Numbered from the stretch's first letter, positions 32,221 through 41,672 are shown. The stretch: DNA of 64,000 bases from Leadbetterella sp040829825 (GCF_040829825.1 NZ_JBFOLH010000017.1), one strand, 5' to 3'. Program-made: numbers and translations. The notes: generated by a model not told the origin, from the letters alone.

Positions 32221-33504
32221 TTATCTTTTATCGAGATCCACATAGTGTCTTTTGGTAGCGCCGGTATAAATCTGCCGCGGTCTGCCGATAGCCTGGCCTG
32301 AATCGCGCAGCTCCAGCCATTGGGCAATCCAGCCCGGTAGTCTTCCTATGGCAAACATCACTGTAAACATGTTGGTTGGTATGCCCAGTGCCCGGTAGAT
32401 GATCCCCGAATAGAAGTCTACGTTCGGGTACAGCTTGCGCGATACGAAATATTCGTCTTTCAGCGCTGCTTCTTCCAGTCCTTTGGCAATTTCCAGTACA
32501 GGGTCGTTTACGCCCAGCTTGCTCAGCACGTCGTCGGCTGCTTTTTTAATGATCTTGGCGCGGGGGTCAAAGTTCTTATACACCCGGTGTCCGAAGCCCA
32601 TCAGGCGGAAAGATGAATTTTTATCTTTCGCCATGGCGATGTATTTGTTTACGTCGCCTCCGTCTTCCCGGATCGCCTCCAGCATTTCGATCACCTCCTG
32701 GTTGGCTCCGCCGTGAAGCGGTCCCCACAAGGCCGAGATACCGGCTGAGATGCTGGCATAGATATTGGCTTTGGATGAGCCTACAAGCCGCACGGTGGAA
32801 GTGGAGCAGTTCTGCTCGTGGTCAGCATGCAGAATAAGCAGCTTATTCAGCGCACCTGCCACAATCGGATCTACTTCATAGTTCTCTACCGGCAGGGCAA
32901 ACATCATGTGCAGGAAATTGGAACAATAGTCCAGGTGGTTTTTAGGATAATTGATCGGGTGTCCCTGCGATTTTTTGTAGCACCAGGTAGCAATGGTCGG
33001 GAATTTCGCCAACAGCCGGCGGATATGCGTTTCCGTGAAGTCGCCGCTGTTCTTTTTGTGATTATCCGGGTAGAAGCTCGACATGGCCCCAACCAGTGAA
33101 GACATCACACCCATCGGGTGAGCATTAACGGGGAATCCGTCAAAAATTTTGCGCATATCTTCATTCACCAGCGACCGGGTAGTTACCTCGTGCTTGAATT
33201 TGGCGTATTGCTCTTTGGAAGGAAGGTCTCCGTAAATCAACAGGTAAGCCACTTCAAGAAACTCTGCTTTTTCAGCCAACTCTTCTATCGGGTAACCTCT
33301 GTAGTGCAGGATACCCTCTTCTCCGTCAAGGAAAGTAATACCGCTGTATGTAGAGCCTGTATTTTTAAAACCTTCATCTATCGTGATGTATCCTGTCTTG
33401 GATCGTAAAGCTGAAATGTCGATAGCTTTTTCTTTTTCTGTGCCTTCAATCACCGGGAACTCATATTCCTGTCCCTCAATGATCATCTTAACCGTTTCTT
33501 GCAT
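32221..33504 (-). CDS. gltA: Citrate synthase
   Basis: A 427-residue type II bacterial citrate synthase. The family blocks are seen in order: the N-terminal IDISALRSKTGYITIDEGFKNTGS, ITFLDGEEGILHYRGYPIEEL, the catalytic region LLILHADHEQNCSTSTVRLVGSS (His), GPLHGGANQEVIEML (His) and MGFGHRVYKNFDPRA with the active-site region, and RPRQIYTGATKRHYV at the C-terminus. It condenses oxaloacetate and acetyl-CoA to citrate, the first step of the TCA cycle, in the cytoplasm. It is a single gene with its own terminator. The ATG at 33504 fits the family start. Confidence 0.98.
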   Translation of the reverse strand: MQETVKMIIEGQEYEFPVIEGTEKEKAIDISALRSKTGYITIDEGFKNTGSTYSGITFLDGEEGILHYRGYPIEELAEKAEFLEVAYLLIYGDLPSKEQYAKFKHEVTTRSLVNEDMRKIFDGFPVNAHPMGVMSSLVGAMSSFYPDNHKKNSGDFTETHIRRLLAKFPTIATWCYKKSQGHPINYPKNHLDYCSNFLHMMFALPVENYEVDPIVAGALNKLLILHADHEQNCSTSTVRLVGSSKANIYASISAGISALWGPLHGGANQEVIEMLEAIREDGGDVNKYIAMAKDKNSSFRLMGFGHRVYKNFDPRAKIIKKAADDVLSKLGVNDPVLEIAKGLEEAALKDEYFVSRKLYPNVDFYSGIIYRALGIPTNMFTVMFAIGRLPGWIAQWLELRDSGQAIGRPRQIYTGATKRHYVDLDKR

Positions 33505-33722
33505 TAGTCGATTAGGTCTGGTTATCCAGGTTTTGTTTACTTATTTGTTGCTAAAATACTCAGAAAAGTACTAAACCCCAAAGAAAAATTGAAAATATGG
33601 TAAAAAGGCACAGAAAGTAAGAAAATGGGCAAAACGGGCCTTCTTTTCGCTATTCTTTATTTTGTTTTTGGTGCTGATATTTTACTTTTCAGCGGATTAT
33701 CTACAAATTGCAGATAGAAATT

Positions 33723-33730
33723 TAACTTTA
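33723..33730 (+). promoter_or_regulatory. -7-like element for the DUF853 gene
   Basis: TAACTTTA (33723-33730) fits TAnnTTTG except the last base, 8 bp before the ATG at 33739. The start of transcription would be very close to the ATG, so the message may be nearly leaderless. Confidence 0.4.
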
Positions 33731-33738
33731 TTCAGTTT

Positions 33739-35289
33739 ATGTCTATAACAGAGTCATTCAAAGAGACTATAGTGAACGGTTATACCAGTAAAGGAGACTC
33801 GCTGATCCTGGGTGCCGCCAAGCTAAACGGTGAAGTGGTGCCGGGTACACAGGTGAAAGTGCCGCTTAAAACCATGAACCGTCACGGGCTGATTGCCGGA
33901 GCTACCGGTACCGGCAAAACAAAGACCCTCCAGGGAATAGCCGAAGGGCTCTCGAAGGCCAGTGTTCCGGTGCTGTTAATGGACATCAAGGGAGATCTCA
34001 GCGGCCTGGCTGAGCCGGGATCAGCCGAACCTTTTATCCTGGAGCGGAGCAATGCCGCAGGGGTAGCCTATACTCCCCAGGGTTTCCCGGTAGAATTCCT
34101 GAGCCTCAGCGATGAGAAAGGCGCCCGGCTGCGGGCTACCGTTTCCGAGTTCGGCCCTATTCTTCTGGCTAAAATACTCGGGCTGAACGACACCCAGGAG
34201 GGGATTGTTTCCGTAATTTTTAAGTTTTGCGACGATCATCAGCTTCCTTTGCTCGATCTCAAAGATTTCATCCGCGTGATCCAGTACGTGGGCAAAGAAG
34301 GAAAAGCCGAGTTTGAAACCAGCTACGGCAAGATGTCTACCACCTCGCTGGGTACTATCCTCCGGAAGGTCATTGAATTGCAGCACCAGGGAGCCGATCT
34401 GTTTTTCGGGGAGCGCTCCTTTGATGTAGATGACCTCATGCGGATTGACAACCAGGGCAGGGGCATTATTTCCATTCTCCGGGTGATTGACCTGATGGAC
34501 CGGCCCAAGCTGTTTTCCACCTTTATGCTGAGCCTGCTGGCCGAGCTGTATTCCACCCTGCCGGAGGCCGGCGATGAAGACCGGCCCAAGCTGGTTATTT
34601 TTATAGATGAGGCCCACCTGGTATTCCAGGAGGCATCTAAAGCCCTTTTGCAGCAGATTGAAACCGTGATTAAGCTGATACGCTCCAAAGGGGTGGGTAT
34701 CTATTTCTGTACCCAGAACCCGCAGGATGTGCCTGCGTCTGTGCTTTCGCAGCTGGGACTGAAAGTACAGCATGCTTTAAGGGCGTTTACGGCCAATGAC
34801 CGCAAAACCATTAAAGAAGCGGCTCAGAACTACCCCGAAACGCAGTTTTATAAGACAGAAGAAGTGCTTACCCAGATGGGAATCGGTGAAGCGCTGGTTA
34901 CCTGCCTGAATGAAAAGGGTATCCCTACTCCGCTGGCTGTTACCTATATCCTTCCGCCCGAAAGCCGGATGGATGTGCTTTCCGATACCGAGATCAGCAG
35001 CATCGTGGCCGGCTCTTCGATTGTCAGGAAGTACAACGAAGTGATAGACCGGGAAAGCGCTTACGAAATCCTGAATGATAAGCTTTCTTCTCCGGAAGAA
35101 GCGCCTGCAGCACCGGCTCAGAGAGGCCGGCCTAAGGTAGAAAAATCTACGCTCGATACCATTTTAAGCAGTTCGGCAGGCAAGCAGATGGCCCGTACAG
35201 CCGCCAACCTGATCACCCGCACGCTGCTGGGCGCCATAGGTTTCTCAGGAACCACCACCCGGAAGAAAAAATCGACCAGCTGGTTCTGA
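33739..35289 (+). CDS. HerA-like/DUF853 (YjgR) ATPase
   Basis: A 516-residue P-loop ATPase of the FtsK/HerA branch. Walker A is GATGTGKT (54-61), Walker B is LVIFIDEAHLVF (near 290), and the sensor-arginine region FCTQNPQDVPASVLSQLGLKVQHALRAF fits. The DUF853/YjgR layout includes the MDIKGDLSGLA block and a short C-terminal tail rich in Lys. The cellular role is not established; DNA translocation or processing is suggested by the HerA relation. The next gene starts 1 bp after its stop, so the two are one operon. The ATG at 33739 fits the family start. Confidence 0.9.
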   Translation: MSITESFKETIVNGYTSKGDSLILGAAKLNGEVVPGTQVKVPLKTMNRHGLIAGATGTGKTKTLQGIAEGLSKASVPVLLMDIKGDLSGLAEPGSAEPFILERSNAAGVAYTPQGFPVEFLSLSDEKGARLRATVSEFGPILLAKILGLNDTQEGIVSVIFKFCDDHQLPLLDLKDFIRVIQYVGKEGKAEFETSYGKMSTTSLGTILRKVIELQHQGADLFFGERSFDVDDLMRIDNQGRGIISILRVIDLMDRPKLFSTFMLSLLAELYSTLPEAGDEDRPKLVIFIDEAHLVFQEASKALLQQIETVIKLIRSKGVGIYFCTQNPQDVPASVLSQLGLKVQHALRAFTANDRKTIKEAAQNYPETQFYKTEEVLTQMGIGEALVTCLNEKGIPTPLAVTYILPPESRMDVLSDTEISSIVAGSSIVRKYNEVIDRESAYEILNDKLSSPEEAPAAPAQRGRPKVEKSTLDTILSSSAGKQMARTAANLITRTLLGAIGFSGTTTRKKKSTSWF

Positions 35290-35290
35290 T

Positions 35291-35794
35291 ATGCTGATCG
35301 GTATAGGAGGGGTGAGTCGTTCGGGCAAGAGTACGCTGGCCCGTATGTTGGTTAATTATTTCAGAGATTCAGGGAAAACGGCGATTGTTCTCTACCAGGA
35401 TGATTTCGTTTTCCCTACTACACAGATACCCCATGTGAAAGACAAGGTAGACTGGGAGCATCCCCTGTCAATTAACCATGATCTTTTGTGGGAGACTGTC
35501 CGGTTTTACAGGGAAAGGTTCGAGGTGGTTATCGTTGACGGTTTCCTGGCTTTTCACGACAGCCGTTTACGGGAACAATACGACAAGCGTATTTTTGTGC
35601 AGGTTTCCAGGGAAACTTTCCTGCAGCGAAAAGAGAACGACCTGCGTTGGGGGTATATCCCGCGCTGGTTTTTTGATCATATCTGGGAAAGCTATCTCAA
35701 GTACGGCATTCCTGACTTTACGCAGCATGCCTATGTACGGATCTCGGGTGAAACGGCCTATGATCCGGAAGAGATCATACCGCTGATCAGCTGA
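35291..35794 (+). CDS. P-loop nucleoside/nicotinamide-riboside kinase-like protein
   Basis: A 167-residue kinase-fold protein with Walker A GGVSRSGKST (6-15), the motif DDFVFPTTQIP after it, VVIVDGFLAF (Walker B) and a LID-like RKENDLRWGY. It resembles small uridine-kinase or nicotinamide-riboside-kinase-like proteins of Bacteroidota, but the substrate cannot be fixed. Its start lies 1 base after the stop of the DUF853 gene. It is convergent with the M1 peptidase (6-bp gap). Length is somewhat shorter than human NRK1 (about 200 residues). Confidence 0.75.
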   Translation: MLIGIGGVSRSGKSTLARMLVNYFRDSGKTAIVLYQDDFVFPTTQIPHVKDKVDWEHPLSINHDLLWETVRFYRERFEVVIVDGFLAFHDSRLREQYDKRIFVQVSRETFLQRKENDLRWGYIPRWFFDHIWESYLKYGIPDFTQHAYVRISGETAYDPEEIIPLIS

Positions 35795-35800
35795 ATCGTA

Positions 35801-37633
35801 TCAGGCCATCTGAAGTACATTTTGTATCCAGAAGAGCATTTTGGCAGCGTATTTGAAAGAAAACAGGCGCTGAGGCTCAGCAGACAGGCTGTTGTTGAGG
35901 AGGTTGATATCCATGCGATTGGCGTTACCGGGGTCTATCTCTACGGCCGTAATGTTTTCGGGGTAGCGGTAGTCGCCGGTTTTACCTTCCCACCGGAAGC
36001 CGGTGTGCCGGCCGTTGCTAAAAGTTACGCGTACGGTGACCGGTATATGCATATCCCCCAGGTTAACCAAACGGAAGCTTCCGCCACGGGTGGTATTTTC
36101 GAGGTGCTGTACGGCATAGTCGCACACCTCTGTGCCCAGGATGGTCTGTTCGAAGAACCAGTCCAGGTCTTTGAAGCGGGTTTTTCGCCGGGCTATTTCA
36201 TTGGCTGTGTCAAAGAAATCACGGGGAACGGGGTGCCGGAACTTAAACCGCTCAAAATAAGTCTGCAGGATTTCGTCCATTACCTCGTCGCCCACCAGGT
36301 TCTGCAGGGTCTGCAATACCGTGGCGGGTTTGGTATAGCTCATCACGGGGTAGGTTCCGCCGGGGTATTTCCAGGTATCGGTCCGGATGGCGGTGATGGC
36401 GGGGTATTTCATGCTTACATAATTCCAGCGCGAAGCTGCGGCATCATTGACTGTAAAGCCGAGGAAATTGAAGAGTGAGCCTTTCGGGTAGGCGAAATCC
36501 ATGATCCGCCCTTCCATATACTGGGTAAAGCCTTCGTCCATCCACGAATCTTCAAACTCATTGCTGGCCAGCATTCCCTGGAAGTACTGGTGAACAAACT
36601 CGTGGATGGTGACCACCTCCTGGTCTTTCACCCAGGTGCCGGCTCCCCAGGTAGCACCACAGGAAATGAGCGTGGGGTATTCCATGCCGCCTGATCCGCT
36701 CCCGTCTTTGGAAGGGTCTATGAGAGAAAGGGTTTTATAAGGATACCGCCCTACATGCTTTTCCATGTAGTCGATGGCCTTTGTGACTGCGTCAAAGTAG
36801 CGGGCAGCCTTATTTTTATGTTCAGGCTGCAGGTAGGCCCGGAGGGTGATGCCCCGGTAGGGCTGGGTCACTTCTATAAAATGGGGCGAGGCAGCCCAGG
36901 CAAAGTCGTGCACATCTTCTGCCCGGAAGCTGACCACTTTTTTATCTCCCTTAACCGGGTTTTCGGCTATTTTGCTGCCTGTTCCGGCCACTGTAAAACG
37001 GCGGGGCAGGGTAATATTCACCCGGTATTCACCAAAATCGGAAAAGAATTCGGTGTTGGCGTGAAACTGGTGGCAGTTCCAGGTGCCCGACTTTTCAAGA
37101 ACCCCGATTTTCGGAAACCACTGTCCCGCAAAAAAGTAATCATCGGCCGCCCAGCCCGTGCGGGCAAATATGCGGGGCAGCCGGGCCGTAAAATCCATAT
37201 CGAGCGTGAGGGTTTCTCCGGGCTGAACGGGGCTGGGCAGCCCGAAGAGCATGACGGTCTGGTCTTTATCGTTGAGGTTATCGGGCTGAATGTATTTCCC
37301 GGTAAGAACCGTGCTGCCGTTCAGCAGGGTCCGGTTTATTTTGATGTACCCGAAATGACCCGGTACCGAAGTGTTCAGCCGGTCGTTTCGTAGCATCCCC
37401 CCGGAACCCTTCATAAAGGTAGATTCCGTGTCTTTGAAGGCATTCAGGTAGGTATGAAACCTCAGCTCGTTTACAGCAACGGTGCTGGTGTTGGTCCAGG
37501 TGAGGCGCTGCTTTCCCTGCAACATCTTCCCCGCGGGATCCAGCGATACCTCAATGGTGTAATTGGCGATTTTCCGGTTCTGAGACCATGCCTGGAAACC
37601 CAGGAAAAGCAGCAGCAATACCAGGCGGAGCAT
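35801..37633 (-). CDS. M1-family metallopeptidase (secreted)
   Basis: A 610-residue exopeptidase with a signal peptide (MLRLVLLLLFLGFQAWSQ), an N-terminal beta domain and a gluzincin catalytic domain. The zinc site is HEFVH (residues 344-348) with the third ligand Glu367 in WMDEGF. The aminopeptidase block GSGGMEYPTLI precedes it. It lacks the C-terminal helical domain of long aminopeptidase N, as is common for secreted M1 proteins of Bacteroidota. It should trim peptides in the periplasm or outside. A 56-residue small gene lies just upstream on the same strand with a 3-bp gap. Confidence 0.93.
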   Translation of the reverse strand: MLRLVLLLLFLGFQAWSQNRKIANYTIEVSLDPAGKMLQGKQRLTWTNTSTVAVNELRFHTYLNAFKDTESTFMKGSGGMLRNDRLNTSVPGHFGYIKINRTLLNGSTVLTGKYIQPDNLNDKDQTVMLFGLPSPVQPGETLTLDMDFTARLPRIFARTGWAADDYFFAGQWFPKIGVLEKSGTWNCHQFHANTEFFSDFGEYRVNITLPRRFTVAGTGSKIAENPVKGDKKVVSFRAEDVHDFAWAASPHFIEVTQPYRGITLRAYLQPEHKNKAARYFDAVTKAIDYMEKHVGRYPYKTLSLIDPSKDGSGSGGMEYPTLISCGATWGAGTWVKDQEVVTIHEFVHQYFQGMLASNEFEDSWMDEGFTQYMEGRIMDFAYPKGSLFNFLGFTVNDAAASRWNYVSMKYPAITAIRTDTWKYPGGTYPVMSYTKPATVLQTLQNLVGDEVMDEILQTYFERFKFRHPVPRDFFDTANEIARRKTRFKDLDWFFEQTILGTEVCDYAVQHLENTTRGGSFRLVNLGDMHIPVTVRVTFSNGRHTGFRWEGKTGDYRYPENITAVEIDPGNANRMDINLLNNSLSAEPQRLFSFKYAAKMLFWIQNVLQMA

Positions 37634-37636
37634 CCT

Positions 37637-37807
37637 TTAGCTTACTTTAGGACACTTGCATTTCTTTTTGAAAATGCGTTTGAAGAGGCCGCCCTTCTTT
37701 TTTTTGGTTTTGAACATCACGGCCTGCTCCGAAACAGGGGCGTGTTCGGTTGCAAAGCTCTCCACAGGGAAGATCAGCAGGGCCATCCATAAGGTCAGCA
37801 GTTTCAT
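37637..37807 (-). CDS. Small secreted Lys-rich peptide, hypothetical
   Basis: The 56-residue peptide MKLLTLWMALLIFPVESFATEHAPVSEQ... has a signal peptide (to about FATE) and a Lys-rich mature tail, MFKTKKKKGGLFKRIFKKKCKCPK, with two Cys at the end (CKC). The ATG at 37807 is chosen because the upstream 22 codons lack any signal features. It ends 3 bp before the M1 peptidase gene starts, on the same strand, so it may be a co-transcribed partner. No family is recognised; a small antimicrobial or metal-binding peptide is only a guess. Confidence 0.6.
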   Translation of the reverse strand: MKLLTLWMALLIFPVESFATEHAPVSEQAVMFKTKKKKGGLFKRIFKKKCKCPKVS

Positions 37808-37910
37808 TACACAGGTCAGTTGATATACTGTATAACGAATAAAGAGCGGTTTTAGTGCGGTTTTGCCTGACAATACACCCCGGATAACGTAAAAACCCGA
37901 ACGGAATGGC

Positions 37911-37918
37911 TAACTTTG
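37911..37918 (+). promoter_or_regulatory. -7 element (TAACTTTG) for the tRNA nucleotidyltransferase gene
   Basis: TAACTTTG (37911-37918) is a full match to TAnnTTTG, followed by CATCCGGA and ATG at 37927. It lies inside the upstream in-frame ATG (37906) extension, which therefore cannot be the real start. A matching -33 box is weak. Confidence 0.6.
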
Positions 37919-37926
37919 CATCCGGA

Positions 37927-39366
37927 ATGAAAAGAGAAGATTTTATAGCAGCGTTACATCTCAATCCCGTGTTCCAGGCGGTCAGTGAGGCAGCTGCCCG
38001 GCTGGGTGTGGAAACCTATGTGATTGGCGGGTTTGTGCGTGACCTGATCCTGAACCGGCCCGGCAAGGATGTGGATTTTGTTTGTGTGGGAAGCGGAATA
38101 GAGCTGGCCACGGCTACCGCAGCCCTGGTGGGAAAGGGAATTCACGTGAATACATTTAAAAATTTCGGAACAGCCCAGTTTGTTGTTGACGGCTATGAAT
38201 ATGAATTTGTAGGGGCCAGGAAAGAATCTTACCGGTCTGATTCCCGGAAGCCCCTGGTGGAAGACGGTACCCTGGAGGAAGACCAGAACCGGCGTGATTT
38301 TACCATCAACGCCATGGCCATTTCGCTGAATGCCGGCAACTACGGTACCCTGGTAGACCCGTTTAACGGCTGGAACGACATTCGTGAAAAGATCATCCGA
38401 ACGCCGCTTGATCCGAAAACCACCTTTTCCGATGACCCCCTGCGAATGATGCGGGCCGTACGGTTTGCCTCTCAATTGGGCTTTGATATAGATCCCGATA
38501 CCTTTGAGGGAATCCGTTCTATGGCCGACCGCATCGGGATCGTCTCGCAGGAGCGCATTACCGATGAGCTGAACAAAATTATCCTGTCTCCGCAGCCTGC
38601 CTATGGGTTCAAGCTTCTGCAGCAGGCCGGTATATTGCCCCTTATTTTCCCGGAGCTGGTCAACCTGATGGGAGTGGAGACCATGGACGGAAAAGGACAC
38701 AAAGATAATTTTTACCATACGCTGCAGGTGCTGGAAAATACAGCCCTGCGTTCATCTGATCTCTGGCTGAGGTGGGCGGCGCTGCTGCACGATATTGCCA
38801 AACCGGCTACCAAACGGTTTTCGCCGAAGGTGGGCTGGACGTTCCACGGCCATGAAGAGCTGGGAGCCCGGTGGGTGAAAGGAATTTTCCGGAAATACAA
38901 GTTGCCGCTGGATGAGAAAATGAGGAAAGTAACCACGCTGGTTCGCCTGCATCTGCGCCCTATAGCGCTGGCGAAAGAAGGGGTTACCGACTCGGCCGTG
39001 CGCCGCTTGCTGGTGGAGGCCGGCGAATATATTGACGACCTGATGATCCTGTGCCGTGCCGATATCACGTCGAAAGACCCTACACGGGTCAAACGGTATC
39101 TCCGGAACTTCGACCGGGTAGAGGAGCTGCTCCGGGAGATCGAGGAAAAAGATAAGCTGCGGAATTTCCAGCCCGTGATCACCGGCGAGATAATCATGGA
39201 GATTTTTGGCCTGGGACCCTCCCGCGAGGTAGGCCAGCTCAAGACAGAAGTACGGGAGGCCATCCTGGATTGCCGCATTGAAAATACCTGGGAGTCGGCC
39301 TATCCTTTCCTGGTAGAAACCGGAAAGAAAATGGGCTTTGTACCCGTTAAAGACCCTACCCTATAA
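37927..39366 (+). CDS. cca: CCA tRNA nucleotidyltransferase with HD domain
   Basis: A 479-residue protein. The nucleotidyltransferase head has YVIGGFVRDLILNRPGKDVDFVCVGSG, RDFTINAMAIS and DPLRMMRAVRFASQLGF, the poly(A) polymerase/CCA-adding signature. The C-terminal third is an HD domain (LLHDIAKPATKR, GHEELGARW). It adds or repairs the CCA end of tRNAs; whether it does so fully or shares the job with another enzyme cannot be told. The ATG at 37927 (MKREDFIAALHLN) is chosen because a perfect -7 box lies just before it. The gene is divergent from the small peptide gene. Confidence 0.92.
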   Translation: MKREDFIAALHLNPVFQAVSEAAARLGVETYVIGGFVRDLILNRPGKDVDFVCVGSGIELATATAALVGKGIHVNTFKNFGTAQFVVDGYEYEFVGARKESYRSDSRKPLVEDGTLEEDQNRRDFTINAMAISLNAGNYGTLVDPFNGWNDIREKIIRTPLDPKTTFSDDPLRMMRAVRFASQLGFDIDPDTFEGIRSMADRIGIVSQERITDELNKIILSPQPAYGFKLLQQAGILPLIFPELVNLMGVETMDGKGHKDNFYHTLQVLENTALRSSDLWLRWAALLHDIAKPATKRFSPKVGWTFHGHEELGARWVKGIFRKYKLPLDEKMRKVTTLVRLHLRPIALAKEGVTDSAVRRLLVEAGEYIDDLMILCRADITSKDPTRVKRYLRNFDRVEELLREIEEKDKLRNFQPVITGEIIMEIFGLGPSREVGQLKTEVREAILDCRIENTWESAYPFLVETGKKMGFVPVKDPTL

Positions 39367-39416
39367 GAAGACCCTCTCCCGGTTTTGTGTAACCCGCTGA
39401 TGTGACCCGGACCTGT

Positions 39417-40673
39417 TCAGAGTTTGAGCAAGGTAAGGCCTACAGGGCATTGCAGGCATTTTTTCTGTGTGCAGAGCTCATTGTATTGTTCTATAAGCCC
39501 CTGCGAGTCAAAGGCCGACAGGCTTTTCAGGTTAAGGGTATCCCACAGGCGGGTAATAAAATTCTTTTCCGGCGGAATGTCTTCCAGCAGCCTGAGCGCT
39601 TCATTAAAGTAGCTATCGTTGCCGGTCAGCCGGTAGTAAGCCGCGAGGAGCGGTACGATCGTGTTGATCCGGAGGTTGTCAACCGACTCTTTCCCTGGCC
39701 CGGTGAATTTCTTTCCCGGTTTAGCGAAATCGTAATGGCTTTGCCAGTAGGCCGATACCCCGCTGTCCAGGTTTAACCGGTTTTCTATGCAGGCATTAAA
39801 GAAGCTGCCGTTGCAGTTTAGCAGGGTAGCCACCTGGGCCAGCCGTACGGTGGGGAAGTTATGCGGCCGGGTACGCAGGAATTTCCAGTCGGAGCGGCTC
39901 AGGGCGTTTCCTGACAAGTCGTGCTTATGTTTCAGAAAGCGGTACTCGTCATGCATCCGGCGGGCATAGGCATCGGCAGGCTCTTCGAGAAAACCGGCCA
40001 ACCCGAAAAGAAGTGCTTCCATTTGCCAGGAGTTTCCCCGGTAACGGGCCAGTATCTTGTGTGGAAGTGCCCTGGCCAGCCGCAGGAAGGCTTCGGAATT
40101 GAGATGGAAACCGAAGTTTTTCATCAACAGCTGGTAGGCCGTTTCTTCCAGGTCATGCCCGGCAGACCGGTACATCTGCAATACTTCTTCTGCTTTTCTC
40201 TGTAAGCGGAATGCCAGGGCTTTTTCAATCATCGATACTTTTGACAAAGAGAGAACCGGCCCGAAAAGAGATTCGCAGGGGATTTTCTTCTGGCTGTTTT
40301 TGAGATAACGGTATTTGTCCCGGATGGCCGCGGGTATGCGCTCGTGGAGGGATAAGGCAGGGATCGCCGTGCCGTCGCGGCGGCAGATAACCCGGTCGTT
40401 TTTCCAGACTACATGCAGGATTACCGCATCGTAGGCGGCATCGTGCTGGTGGCCGTGCTTTTCCCAGTCAGAGGCCAGCAGGTGAATTTCTACCTTACCG
40501 GCCCATATCATGCCATCAAGGGCAATACGTGCATTTTCGAAATCGGGGCCGGCGTGGCTGTGGGGTGTACCCGTTTTAATGACCCGCAGCATCTGGCCGT
40601 CGTCAGTTTGAAGGCCGGCAGCGTCAAACAGCTGGTATTGCCAGACATAGTGCAATAGCTCTTCGTTTTTCAT
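39417..40673 (-). CDS. DUF2851 family protein
   Basis: A 418-residue cytoplasmic protein. The N-terminal block EELLHYVWQYQLFDAAGLQTDDGQMLRVIKTGTPHSHAGPDFENARI, KVEIHLLASDWEKHGHQHDAAYDAVILHVVW and the later C-terminal CTQKKCLQCPVGLTLLK are characteristic of DUF2851, found widely in Bacteroidota. The C-terminal Cys pairs (CxxxxxCLQC) look like a small zinc knuckle. The acidic and His residues of the first 110 residues suggest a nuclease-like fold, but no activity is known. It stands alone, about 50 bp after the cca gene end, convergent. Confidence 0.88.
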   Translation of the reverse strand: MKNEELLHYVWQYQLFDAAGLQTDDGQMLRVIKTGTPHSHAGPDFENARIALDGMIWAGKVEIHLLASDWEKHGHQHDAAYDAVILHVVWKNDRVICRRDGTAIPALSLHERIPAAIRDKYRYLKNSQKKIPCESLFGPVLSLSKVSMIEKALAFRLQRKAEEVLQMYRSAGHDLEETAYQLLMKNFGFHLNSEAFLRLARALPHKILARYRGNSWQMEALLFGLAGFLEEPADAYARRMHDEYRFLKHKHDLSGNALSRSDWKFLRTRPHNFPTVRLAQVATLLNCNGSFFNACIENRLNLDSGVSAYWQSHYDFAKPGKKFTGPGKESVDNLRINTIVPLLAAYYRLTGNDSYFNEALRLLEDIPPEKNFITRLWDTLNLKSLSAFDSQGLIEQYNELCTQKKCLQCPVGLTLLKL

Positions 40674-40820
40674 GTGGATAAAAGCTTTGAATTTAAACGA
40701 TGTGTGCGGTCACCGGTTTACAGGACTCTGGCAATCGGCCTGCCTGTTAACCGAAAAATGACCCTGTTTCAGGTGCTTCGCTGAGGCATCACGTAACTAT
40801 TCCCGGGTTTCAGCCGGGGC

Positions 40821-41645
40821 TCACGCCCGTTCCAGGTAGCCCGCCATTTCCCGTTGGATAGCAGCGGCCTCTTCCTGCGCCCGCAGGGCAAAGTCTTGGC
40901 CCGAAGAAGCGTAGATAATGCCTCTCGATGAGTTTACCAGTAATCCGCAGTCGGGGGTTAAGCCATACCGCGACACTTCTTCGAGGCTTCCGCCCTGGGC
41001 GCCTACTCCCGGTATCAGCAGGAAATGCCCCGGGACAATCTTCCGGATCTCCCGGAGGCTGGCTGCGCGGGTAGCTCCCACCACGTACATCAGGTTTTCT
41101 TCCGAACCCCAGGCCTGTGATGTTTCCAGTACCTTTTCAAATAAGCGGCCGCCTTCTGCCAGGGCGGAGTTCTGAAAATCCTGCGCACCGGTGTTGGACG
41201 TCAGGGCCAGCAGGATCACCCATTTCCGGTCGTATTCCAGGAAGGGGGTAACCGAATCTTTGCCCATATACGGAGCTACGGTGACGGCATCAAAATCGAG
41301 ACCCGAGGCACTTTTATCAAAAAATGCCCGTGCATACAGCCCTGATGTATTCCCGATATCGCCTCTTTTGGCATCGGCTATGGTAAAACAATCGCCGGGG
41401 ATATACGCGAGTGTTTTCTCAAGACTCTCCCATCCTTTCCTGCCGGCAGCTTCGTAAAATGCGATGTTGGGCTTGTAAGCCACGCAAAAATCACGGGTGG
41501 CATCAATGATCTGCCGGTTAAATTCAAAAACAGGATCAGGAAAATCCAGCAGGTGTTCCGGTACCTTCCGTATGTCGGTATCGAGGCCTACACAGAGGTA
41601 GGATTTTTTTTTGAAAATCTGGTAAATAATGTCTTGTTTTGTCAT
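40821..41645 (-). CDS. pyrF: Orotidine 5'-phosphate decarboxylase (type 2)
   Basis: A 274-residue TIM barrel. YLCVGLDTDIRKVPEHL starts the barrel, FTIADAKRGDIGNTSGLYARAFF carries the catalytic Lys-Asp block, and LLIPGVGAQGGSLEEV and LLVNSSRGIIYAS hold the phosphate. It is the larger 'type 2' PyrF seen in Bacteroidota and Mycobacterium. It decarboxylates OMP to UMP in pyrimidine synthesis. It is a single gene; a -7-like element TAACTTTA lies at 41672-41665 on its strand. Start ATG at 41645 is standard. Confidence 0.96.
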   Translation of the reverse strand: MTKQDIIYQIFKKKSYLCVGLDTDIRKVPEHLLDFPDPVFEFNRQIIDATRDFCVAYKPNIAFYEAAGRKGWESLEKTLAYIPGDCFTIADAKRGDIGNTSGLYARAFFDKSASGLDFDAVTVAPYMGKDSVTPFLEYDRKWVILLALTSNTGAQDFQNSALAEGGRLFEKVLETSQAWGSEENLMYVVGATRAASLREIRKIVPGHFLLIPGVGAQGGSLEEVSRYGLTPDCGLLVNSSRGIIYASSGQDFALRAQEEAAAIQREMAGYLERA

Positions 41646-41664
41646 AAAGGCCCGAAATTTACCG

Positions 41665-41672
41665 TAAAGTTA
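41665..41672 (-). promoter_or_regulatory. -7-like element for pyrF
   Basis: On the minus strand TAACTTTA (41672-41665) fits TAnnTTTG at 7 of 8 positions and lies 19 bp upstream of the pyrF ATG. The -33 box is not clear. Confidence 0.45.
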
